NCBI GenBank assembly: GCA_009176605.1
Contig: SEYY01000958.1
Span: forward strand, 177,910-241,909
From: Armadillidium nasatum
Taxonomy: Eukaryota > Arthropoda > Malacostraca > Isopoda > Armadillidiidae
Length of the DNA: 64,000 bases
Direction of reading: 5' to 3'
The notes under the pieces are model-generated. The model had not been told where the DNA came from. It worked only from the letters and a program-made list of their open reading frames with translations, and made no database searches. Below are positions 23,926-34,556 of this stretch, one piece after another; the stretch's first letter is position 1, and every line of letters starts with the position of its first letter. The translations under genes and the position numbers were made by a program.

Positions 23926-26440
23926 GAACCCCTCCTAGGCATTTCAGACTACAGACATCTTCGGAACTAGGAGAACCATGTGTCAGATTTCTGATATAAT
24001 AGATTTTCACTTTTACTTTGAATATAGTACAAAAGGCTTCAATTACTTCAGGTTTTGAAATTTGTTTTCGTATATGTATTTCTTTCAAATTATATTTTTT
24101 TTTTTTTTTAACATCTCATCAACCACTAGCTTTCTTAATTCCTGATCACTTTCTGTTGTACCATACAAGAACAATGAGAAGCCGATAAATAAAGCATCCC
24201 CTCTTCCTGGGACCTGTATTAATTCAAACCCTGAAGGTACGAATTTGCCTTTTTGTGCATTATTTTTTTCTAACTCTTTAGATGGTAAATCTGGCAATGG
24301 TGGTCGAGATAAGGCATATGCTATCAGATTGTTTTTGCCAACTATGTGTCGGATCTCAAAGTTGAACTCATTTAGTTCTTCCCATGTGCTGGTAACTTTT
24401 CCATCAACCATACTCATATTTGTAAGTATATTAGTGGTTGATGATCAGTGTAGATCACAAATTTAGCTTCTCTCAAGAAAGCTTCAAGTGATTTTACAGG
24501 CCATCATAAGGCTCTAAGCTCTTTATCGATGATACTGTAGTTCTTCTGAGCACCACTGAAAGTGGTAGAAATACACTATGGGTCTTTGTACCACATTTTG
24601 CTTTTGTGAAAGACTTGCTCTGGCTCCAATATTGGAAGCATCGACATGAAATTCCATTGGGAATGCTTCAGGACAATAATCTGGAAAACCCAGTATTATG
24701 GGATCCACTAATGACTGTTTCAGTTAGTCGAAAGCTTTTTGACATTGTTCATCCCAGGAGACAGTCTTTTCTCTGGTTTGCAATAACGGCTTTGCTACTT
24801 GAGAGCAATTTGGAATGTTGCTTCTATAAAAATACCATTCCTAGGAATTGTCTCAATTGCTTTCCAATCTTTGGGACGGGAAACTCTAATGCTCCCTTGA
24901 GGTTTTTCTCTAGTGGCATACCATTATCAGAAACTCTATGGTCAATAAATTCTACTTCACTTCTATACAACCTAGTTTTCTTTGGTTTCAACTCAAAACT
25001 GTTTGACCCTGTTATTGGTTATTACATATAATTTTAAAAATTTTCCACCAAGATATTTCTCAAGAAGCCACACCCATTGATTGGGTGATTAATGATACTT
25101 TTGGGAACAGTGTTCCTCAAAATGCTCAAAAAAAAATTTTAAATCATGTTAACTCATACTGATACACATTCGGTTCAACCACTTCTGGTTTCTGTACTTT
25201 GTAAATTAGAATAGTTAGCAATGACACAGTTTGTGTTAGCAATGACATCTGTTGTTGTATGATGTCAAACTGTGTCGCTGTTAGAGGTGTTTGTGTTGTG
25301 TGAGTAGCTGGTGAGAAAGGCATTGTTTTTGCTCTCAGGAACATATTTCCATCCTTGGTCATTGAAAGTAACAGGTAGGAAAGGGGCAGCAGAAACAGGA
25401 TTCCCAATGGTGAACATTGGTGGAGATGTAATCACTGCTTCTGCAGATTCGAAAGGTAATGAAAAGCTCCCTTTTAGCTTCCGCATTTGGAACTTCTTGC
25501 TTCACCTTATTAAGTGGATTTATAATGATGTCCATCACTGATTTAATAGGTACTTCATTTGGCCGTTAATCCTCCTATCTCAGTCCAGGTGAGGTGGCTG
25601 TTCTTGCCAATTTTAATTTTTTGTTTAATACACTCATTTGTGCATCCAAAGTTCCTAATATGCCTCTCACAGTGTGGTAGAATTCACTTGGCCTGAGGTG
25701 GAAATATTACAAAAGTTTGTCTTATGAAGGTGGTGCTAAAAGCAATATAATTTTGAAGACCGAAACTATCCATAAAGAGAGGTAGGAAAAAACATAAGAA
25801 TCTGGAGCAACCAAATAAGATTCTATGTCTAGGGCCTAGAGCAAAGAACCAAAAAGAAGAAAAATTATAATAGAATCAAAGAGATGGGCAAGAAAATCGA
25901 TAAAAGCAAGAAAAAGTGTCAATTATAAATGAAAAAAGTAAAACGAAATCAGAAGCAGATGAAAATCAAGATTAAGGTAATATAAGAAATAGGTCTCAAA
26001 GTTAAAACACCCCAAGAAATAATGAAAAATTGATAAATTGAGCCAAGGAAATGAGTTAAGACTATATATGTTTTGTTGTAGAATTCGAAAAACTACATGA
26101 AAAGGCTAAAAACCTACAAGAAATATAATAAATAGAGGAAATAAGAAATGAAAAGTGATAATATCTAAAGCTTAAGAAACAATCTGGAAAGGTGCTAGAA
26201 GAGAAGGGTAAAATGGGATTTGTACCAATCAAGAGGGAAAAATGCTATGAAACAGAATTTTAGTACTTATCAAAGAACAAAATTAGCACTTACCTATGGT
26301 TGCCAAAATTCAGTACCGAGATTTATTGAACAGGCAAGTCAGTCAGTTCCATGTTCTTAGACTGACAAGTCATAAGTAAACTGAATTAGCCAGATTTTTG
26401 CTCTGATACTGCAAAGTAACACAGCTCTAAATTATATATT
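23926..26440 (-). mobile_element. Ty3/gypsy retrotransposon fossil
   Basis: Minus-strand remnants of a Ty3/gypsy element. There is an RT thumb/RNase H stretch (HVDASNIGA near 24640) and the RNase H end (HIVGKNNLIAYALSRPPLPDL near 24270-24350). A gag-like piece lies at about 25140-25490. A putative primer-binding site and LTR edge lie near 26290-26440, where the minus strand has an AATAAA signal followed by TTTGGCAACCA. The order fits one short, internally deleted element. It is badly broken (more than half a dozen breaks), with no intact second LTR, so it is old. It appears to have landed in LINE A4. Confidence 0.65.
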
Positions 26441-26547
26441 ATAGTAAGATTTTTTTTTTAACTTACTTTAAAGAAAATATATTGGATTTTTTGTCAAGAA
26501 AAGATTGAAATTGTCCTTATTTTATTGTCTATTATATTTGAGAAAAT

Positions 26548-27026
26548 ATTATATATTTTTATTCATACCACCATCAATCCCACCATCAGTCTTAAAATCA
26601 CCATCTCCACAACTAGCAGTGCCAATATTGTGCCCTTCACCCCTATCCTTACCTAGTTTCCAGGCAGACATCTCTCCAGCCTGTAGCCTAGAAACTGCAG
26701 ACCCTCTTGACTGAGGTGAACTCCATCTCATGCAAATAGATTCTTGTCCTGAAATTCTTCCCAGTGATCCAAAAATCCAATATTCTCTGATAGACATAAA
26801 TTCCTAACCCTTTCATTTACACCAAAGGCCCTACTTTCCCATTCTAGTCCTGCTCCCAAGCTAGGCAATATACCTGACACAATGCATTTCCTACCACTTA
26901 CTTTCAGTCTTTCAATCAAATTCTTATAGCTTGCTATCAGTTCCTCTGAACTTCTATGTCATTTGTTCCAACATGTACAATTAACCTTGCATTCACATTC
27001 ATATATGTAATCTCCCTATCTGGCTG
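26548..27026 (-). mobile_element. LINE ORF1 fragment encoding an SGNH-type esterase
   Basis: Minus-strand reading gives HVGTNDIEVQ near 26960-26990 (block III G-x-N-D of SGNH hydrolases). Next come IERLKVSGRKCIVSGILPSL near 26870-26920 and ENIGFLDHWEEF near 26750. A DGVHLSQEG block V (catalytic Asp and His) lies near 26715, just after an in-frame stop. Esterase domains of this kind are known from ORF1 of CR1/L2-like LINEs, where they are thought to aid membrane or lipid interaction. The piece is broken and lacks the nucleophile region. It abuts a family A fragment and is partly repeated in reverse at 28066-28145. Confidence 0.6.
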
Positions 27027-27112
27027 CCTCTAATTCAGCCTTAGACGATTCCGGAGCTATTCCTCTTCCTTCAACTCCTTCAAACTCATTTTTTTTTAGG
27101 CCTACAATAATG

Positions 27113-27710
27113 GACCGACTGGGACCCCGGTCCCAGCACTGTCTAATAATTAGAAAATGGGGGTTTACTTGCCGGGATTAAAATTGCAAATTATACTTTT
27201 TAATGGTGGTTTAAATGAAAACAAATATTAGAAAATTAACATTTTTCTTCTTGTTTTTTCAATATTTTCTTTTTCTTTTCTGTTTCTTTTAACCGCTCCT
27301 CTTCTGCTAGTGAATGTTCATCTTTGTGTTTTGATTTTAGATGCCCACTTAGAGATTTGGTTGAAAAATTTTTACTTGGGGTACCCAGAGGTCCTCTTCT
27401 AATTTCCTGGCTGCAGATGTTACATTTAGGTATTTCGAGCCTGTCCTGAAACATTGTAAAGTACTCAAATACTGCAAAAGCTGAATTTTTAGCCATATTG
27501 ACTGAAGCATATAAAAAATAATAATTTTGAAATAATGTAGCTAAATGATGCAAATTTGATACACAGCAATAAAATAACAATGATATGTATAAATACAGAT
27601 TACATTGATTTTAAATCTTACATTTTTTCAAACTTTAACTTAGGGTCTTACCTGAGTAAACCTGTTGAATAACTATTGTGAATCAGAAAAAAAATCTAAA
27701 ATTTTATTTT

Positions 27711-27747
<37 letters not shown>

Positions 27748-27937
27748 CTTTTTTTTTTTTATGAAAAATGCATATAATCATTAATTTAAGTGAATGTTGA
27801 CTATTTTACTCCTTTCCTTATAATAAAATCTAATTTTCTTAAACTAATTTTTCAGTACTTTTGACCTCTTTACAAATTTCAACAACCCAGCCAAATTTGA
27901 GAGACCCCAGCAAAGTTCCAACCCCCGTCAGTCCCTA
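27113..27937 (-). mobile_element. hAT element H1 copy 2, deletion derivative with BED exon
   Basis: The element is bounded by CCTACAAT on both sides, an 8-bp target duplication typical of hAT. Termini are AATGGACCGACTGGG on the left and, read inward from the right, TAGGGACTGACGGGGG. At about 825 bp it keeps the two ends of the family and a BED-finger coding segment on the minus strand but no catalytic domain. A run of T interrupted by single C bases (27717-27760) lies inside. The left end corresponds to the right end of copy 1 (shared AAATTATACTT), which sets the orientation. Confidence 0.78.
27236..27580 (-). pseudogene. BED zinc finger segment of hAT transposase
   Basis: A 114-codon open frame. 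Residues from about 35 read SAFAVFEYFTMFQD, then CNIC, GPLGTPSKNF, and SGHLKSKHKDEH. This is the aromatic start, the C-x2-C pair and the H-x4-H pair of a BED finger. It is followed by a Lys/Glu-rich coiled segment. The tryptophan expected before EYF is Phe here, while copy 1 has Trp. The DNA-binding module would recognise the element ends. Without a catalytic domain this is at most a remnant or a DNA-binding only product. The ATG used may not be real. Confidence 0.65.
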
Positions 27938-28145
27938 CCTACAATTGTAATTCTACTAAAGATGTCATTTCTGATCTCTCAGAGCTATTCAGTTTGAAGG
28001 AGTTGAAGGAAGAGGAATAGCTCCGGAATCGTCTAAGGCTGAATTAGAGGCAACCAGATAGGGACATTACAGATATGAATGTGAATGCAAGAGTAATTGT
28101 ACATGTTGGAACAAATGATATAGAAGTTCAGAGGAACTGATGGTA

Positions 28146-28904
28146 TTGTAGAGAAAAATATATAAATAGCCTGCATAAAAAAATTTCAAAGAATATACGA
28201 TAAAAATAATAAATTTATTAACATCCAAAGTTTCTTTAAATGCTCTTAAAAAGAGAACAAATATTAATTCGAACAGTAGATGCTTCGGAAATTCTCAGGA
28301 ATAAGAAGGAAAAGCTCCTTGTTGAAAGCAGTGCATCTTCCCTTCAGCAAGCTTCTCGCCACCAGATAGAACTAATATAAGAATGGAAGAATATTTTAGT
28401 TTTTAATATGAAAATTTGTGCTTAGATGTAAAATTTAAAAATATAAATTATCAGACTTCACATAAAATGTGAACAATATAACATATATATGTACGAAGAA
28501 TGAAATATGGAAATGTTACATACACCCAAGCAAATATAAATTTAAAAGTTCTATCCTTTATTACTTATTTGGTATTTAGGTGCTCGGATAATAATATTAA
28601 ATATTATAATTGAGAAAAGGTTTAACACACAAGCACTGTTTATGAGAGAAACGTTTAACAGTCAATGTGTTAATTCTTAAAACAATCCTTTGTTAGTCAA
28701 GATGACGAAGTTGTTGGAGTTATCTGACCAAGCTCATTTCCTCCCTGACAGCTCGCAGAAGGCTGACCAACACGATCTTCTAGTTATTCAGTTCTTTTAA
28801 AATCTCTTTTAAAATATATACATATTCACAAATTCACAAAATATGTATCTAAGAAAATGGAGAAACTGTGTACAGTTATCTCCTTTGACTTTTCTTTCGA
28901 CTGT
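28146..28904. other. AT-rich DNA with one arm of a diverged direct repeat
   Basis: No gene is seen. A stretch at about 28265-28790 shares several phrases in order with about 30410-30920 (GCAGTGCATCTTCCCTTCAGC versus GCAGTGCAGTTTTCCCTGCAC, then TTCTCGCCACCAG versus ATTCGCCACCAG, and later CGCAGAAGGCTGACC versus TGCAGAAGGATGGCTACC). The pair may be two old copies of one unrecognised element. Confidence 0.4.
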
Positions 28905-29090
28905 TGTAGTCTTTCGACTCTCGACTGATGTAACTCTTACGACTTGAATGACACTAAAGACTAATGTCTCGACTCAATTCAAAGACTCTGATGTGTCAAG
29001 TTGATTCCTGACTCTGTGTCAAATCAATTGATGATTCTCATGTCGAATCAATTCATGACTGATGAATCCATTTATGACTCAATGACATTT
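28905..29090. repeat. degenerate GACTC/CAATTC short tandem array
   Basis: Variants of GACTC, TCGACT and AATCAATTCATGACT recur about every 20-30 bases, for example CAAGTTGATTCCTGACTCTG, CAAATCAATTGATGATTCTC and CGAATCAATTCATGACTG. The array is imperfect and no unit is conserved throughout. 29091-29272 is plain AT-rich DNA. Confidence 0.5.
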
Positions 29091-29272
29091 TTAATTTTTA
29101 AGTAGTTAGATTTGGCTAAAAAATTGTGTATGATATACATTTTTAAAAATTTAAATTAGTTTAAAAATGAAAATTTTACATTCAAAATGTTCGAAAATTT
29201 TGGAAATAATGCAATTAAATTTGAATAAAAGCATAATACTTAAAATTTTATAAATGAAATATAATTTCGAAA

Positions 29273-30033
29273 TACAGGTATACCTCGGTAATGCGGCGGG
29301 TATGATTCCAGACCACCGCCGCAATGCGAGTCACTTGCTTTTTTTTCACTCGCTAACAACATATAAACACATTATAACTTGTTTACACTACCATTTATTA
29401 TTTGCGCATTAGCGCTAGGCTAAAAATAACAGTTTCCATTTAAAAATAAAATACGTAATGAAGTGTAAATAAAATAAAAATAATATATTTTAGCTTTAAA
29501 GACTTTATTAACATCATTGAAGGAAGTTGAAGGGGATTAGTGAGACTCGTCATCTGACCCTTCAACAAATCTAATTCTCTTGCTTGGTGGAGAGTCTAGC
29601 GTTAATGTTGATGGTGGTTGAGGCGATGATGGCTGTTGAATGATAGGATTTCAAGGATAGGAGGCTAGGCTAGGCTTAGCCTACTGCCTCTCTCAGCGTT
29701 CGAAATGCCTTGGTCATGTAAGTGAATCATTTCTAACTTGTTTTTCCAATGAAAGTGACTTCCGACGCCTTTCACTAGTCTTAGGGGGCCATGTCTATAT
29801 GGGTATACAGTGAAGGTATGTAAACGTAATATAAATGCGTATTAACACAATTGTAACACTACTGTATTAAATTTGGCGGCCAAGTGGAGAGCGATGCGCG
29901 TGTTATGAATGCTGCGTTCAAACCGAACGCCACATGGGAAATTTGTTGATTAAAAGCTGTAAGAGCGAGACAAGGGCTGAAAAATATTTTAGCGCTGTGT
30001 GAGCGAAGCGCCGTAAAACGAGGTATATCTGTA
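29273..30033 (-). mobile_element. Tc1/mariner superfamily element, non-autonomous
   Basis: Ends TACAGGTATACCTCGGTAAT and, read inward from the right, TACAGATATACCTCGTTTTA form a terminal inverted repeat of about 25 bp flanked by TA. A TA target and such ends fit Tc1/mariner/pogo elements. The interior keeps the last codons of a transposase on the minus strand but lacks the catalytic part. Length is about 760 bp. Confidence 0.72.
29540..29660 (-). pseudogene. C-terminal tail of a pogo/Tigger-like transposase
   Basis: Minus-strand frame reading QPPSTLTLDSPPSKRIRFVE followed by GSDDESH and a stop. Low-complexity acidic C-terminal tails of this sort are usual in pogo/Tigger transposases. The stretch is only about 30 codons and the DDE domain is absent. 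Assignment to that branch is an inference. Confidence 0.4.
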
Positions 30034-31283
30034 TACAAACAAAAACAAAAATGTTTCTGGAAATTCTCTGAATTTAAAAAATTAGGAAATTTCAAAATAT
30101 AAGTTATAAAGTTTAAAAGCTCAGATTTTTAGAAAAATTTACGAATTTCAGATCTGTGCATAAAGCAAATGTTCGATCTCGAAAAAATATAAAGCTTAGC
30201 TTAAATTTTTGGAAAAATTTATAAAATGTAAATTTGAGGATTGTTTGAAGCAAAAAAAGTTAACCTCCAAACGAAACAAATATAAATATAGAAAAGCTTT
30301 TATTTAAATTTTGCGAAAAAGGGTAACCTTGGGAAAAATCCAAAGAAAACTAACAAGAAAAAATATAAGATTTTTAATTAATGAAATTCTCAAAAATATA
30401 GAGCCGTTCTTCCTTTGATGCTAGAGTTCCGAATTGTAGGAAAAACTACTAGAAGACAGTGCAGTTTTCCCTGCACCCAGTTATTCGCCACCAGTCAAAA
30501 CTAAATATGAAAAATAAACAATTTAGCAAATGGGAGAAATGTAAAAGTTTTTAAATTTTATAAAAATAAACTTTAATTTCAACTTCTTTTGGCTAACATT
30601 ATGAATTTAAATGTACGACTATAGCACGAAAGAAGTTAATATGCCAAAGCTAAAATTGTTAGATTAGTTTTTATGAGTTTCGACCTTTATTATTAAGTCA
30701 GACTTAAAGGTGCCAGGAATATAATATTACAATTATAAATATAACTTTTTTTTAGCTCACAAGTACCAATTGCATGAAAACATTCCTTTAAGTTATAAAT
30801 AATCCCTTTTTGGTCTGTCAGATGTTTGTAGGCCAGCCAGATGTCATTGTTTTTTGTGAATTGAGCCATCTGTATTTATAACTTCCCGTTAGCCTGCAGA
30901 AGGATGGCTACCAAATTCTTCTTAAAATTAAATCAGCATTATGGAACTAAAAAAAGTTCTTTAAAAGATTAAATATAATATTTACAGTTTGGTGTAAATT
31001 AGTTACAAGTTCTCAAAGAACTTCACTGAACTTTTCTTCAAGGTTATTTTATGAACAAGTGAAAACTTTTTAGAACCAATTTTTATAAAAGAGCTGCTCA
31101 ATGTTTTTAGAAGTGTCTATTTTGAACTGACTTTTTTGCAATCTATTTGTGACTGCTATTTACTTGGTTTGTTTTTGCACACCTGTGCACTAAATATAAA
31201 TATTTCTCAGCATGAAATTATCAATATGTACAAATTTACAAATATTTTCCATTTTTATAAAAGAAAAAGGGAAATTTCCTAGC
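30034..31283. other. AT-rich DNA without recognisable gene
   Basis: No coding frame is seen. It holds the second arm (about 30410-30920) of the diverged direct repeat described at 28146-28904. Confidence 0.5.

Positions 31284-33135
<1,852 letters not shown>

Positions 33136-33229
<94 letters not shown>
33136..33229. repeat. (TA)n tract
   Basis: TA tract of 94 bp at the end of the RTE-like fragment. Confidence 0.97.
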
Positions 33230-33231
<2 letters not shown>

Positions 33232-33328
33232 CTTAAAAGTTCAGAATTGGTATCGGTATCGGTCAGTTTTTAAAAGTCTTGGTATCTGTCTCTCTGTCAT
33301 TAAAAATTTTGATATACTGCTCCATCCC

Positions 33329-33332
<4 letters not shown>
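33230..33332 (-). mobile_element. hAT-like family H3 terminus, inverted fragment
   Basis: Contains ATTGGTATCGGTATCGGTC and ends CAAAA-complementary TTTTGATATACTGCTCCATCCC, so read from the right it begins AGGGATGGAGCAGTATATC. This resembles the H3 starts at 21445 and 51654 (TGTAGCAATACCAAAATTTT, GATACCAAT). The fragment lies between two TA tracts. Confidence 0.4.

Positions 33333-33423
<91 letters not shown>
33333..33423. repeat. (TA)n tract
   Basis: TA tract of 91 bp bordering the outer edge of the BEL element's left LTR. Confidence 0.97.
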
Positions 33424-33426
<3 letters not shown>

Positions 33427-33427
<1 letters not shown>

Positions 33428-34556
33428 GGAATTTATATTATTATTATTAGGCCAGACTTCACTATTACTTTAACATCCTCAAATATTTAAAAAACTACTA
33501 AACCTAAGTTAAAAAGAATAGCATTTTTGGAATCCTTGAAAAATTTTTGTGAGGAAAAATTTGTAATTTAAAAAAAAAAACATTAATTTTAATTACTATG
33601 TAATTTATAATTTTTTTAATAACCTGAATGACTTCGTACGTCTGGGAGCGTCTTTTTATGAGTTCAAATTTCGAGAATTTGAAATATTATAAATTTGGTG
33701 ATTGACTGAGAAAATTGTAACAAAAATGGTGTACAAAAGCAGTAGGCTACGATCCTATGGCAACGAACCAGCTATCAGTTAGTCCACAATCCAACGGCAA
33801 TCTCCGGTGGTCGTCAGATTAAATAAGTCTAATGAAGTTCGCTAAAAAAAAAAATTTTAAAATGATAATAATAAAACGGACAGATTTGCCCTCAATTGTT
33901 GTACACAAATTTTTTTTTTTTTTTTTAATTTTAACTTTTCACATTTTTTTTAATTTTCTTTATCAAAATTCTTCAAGGATTCCAAAAATGTTATCCTTTT
34001 TAATGTATTCTTAGTAGTTTTTGAAGTATTTGAGGATGTTAAAGTGAAGTCTGACCTTATTATTATTTATAGTTTTATAATTAAAAATCTTCTTAACTTT
34101 TTAAGTTTCTCCCACTCCTAACTATCCCAGGCACAAACCTTAGTATAAATGGGCAAATATACGCTAGCTTACTACTCAAAACAGCCAGAAGGAAATATTT
34201 GAGATATTATTGTAAACTCTCAGCACAATGAAATTCAAGAAGATTTTCAATTTAAAATATTGAATCGCATAAGCTAATATAATAGTCTTTTTTAGGATAC
34301 TTATCTTACAATATATTTCACTATTAGTAATAAATTTATATTTCACAAAGTTCTGGAATTTACTAGTCAGGAACTTCACTTCTACCTTACAGTAGTTTAA
34401 CATAGAGACTGTTTTTCCAATTAAGAAAATAGTATGATTTTAACTCCTTTTCTCAGCGCATTTGTCACTTTATAGCAACGTAATATTTTAGCAAATGGAA
34501 AATTTTATATTAAATGATTTTACCTTTTTAATTAATATTTTAACAGTTTTATTACA
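33427..34556 (-). repeat. 3' LTR of the BEL element, split by a MITE
   Basis: Matches 40750-41245 at about 97 percent by eye over 460 bp. On the minus strand it starts TGTAATAAAACTG right after the polypurine tract. A 607-bp MITE (33450-34056) lies within it, close to its far end. Without the MITE the LTR is about 520 bp. Confidence 0.82.
33450..34056. mobile_element. MITE of 607 bp with about 105-bp inverted ends
   Basis: Left end GGCCAGACTTCACTATTACT and right end, read inward as GGTCAGACTTCACTTTAACA, continue as inverted repeats for roughly 105 bp (CATCCTCAAATA, AAACTACTAA, TTTTTGGAATCCTTGAA). The interior has no coding capacity. It sits in a TTATTA-rich stretch, so a 9-bp TTATTATTA duplication is possible but ambiguous. 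A 9-bp duplication with long inverted ends would fit a MULE-type origin. Its absence from the sister LTR shows it came after the BEL insertion. Confidence 0.8.

Larger units (their letters stand above)
27027..27992 (+). mobile_element. LINE A5 fragment, split by hAT
   Basis: 27027-27112 and 27938-27992 together match the linker of family A between endonuclease and RT: 'gacgattccggagctattcctc' and then 'gatgtcatttctgatctctcagagct'. Compare A3 near 18840-18940. The H1 hAT sits between them with duplicated CCTACAAT. Confidence 0.7.
26936..28145. repeat. inverted duplication with 150-bp arms
   Basis: Left arm 26936-27092 and right arm 27993-28145 are reverse complements with few mismatches. Each arm contains the same junction between the esterase fragment and the family A LINE fragment. 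The spacer holds more LINE A sequence and the H1 hAT insertion 27113-27937. The shared junction shows that the arms arose by duplication and not by two insertions. Confidence 0.75.

Noticed and set aside
24085-25541. Host protease or polymerase gene
   Set aside because: The HVDASN and HIVGKNN motifs are those of a retroelement RNase H, and the neighbourhood fits a Ty3/gypsy fossil.
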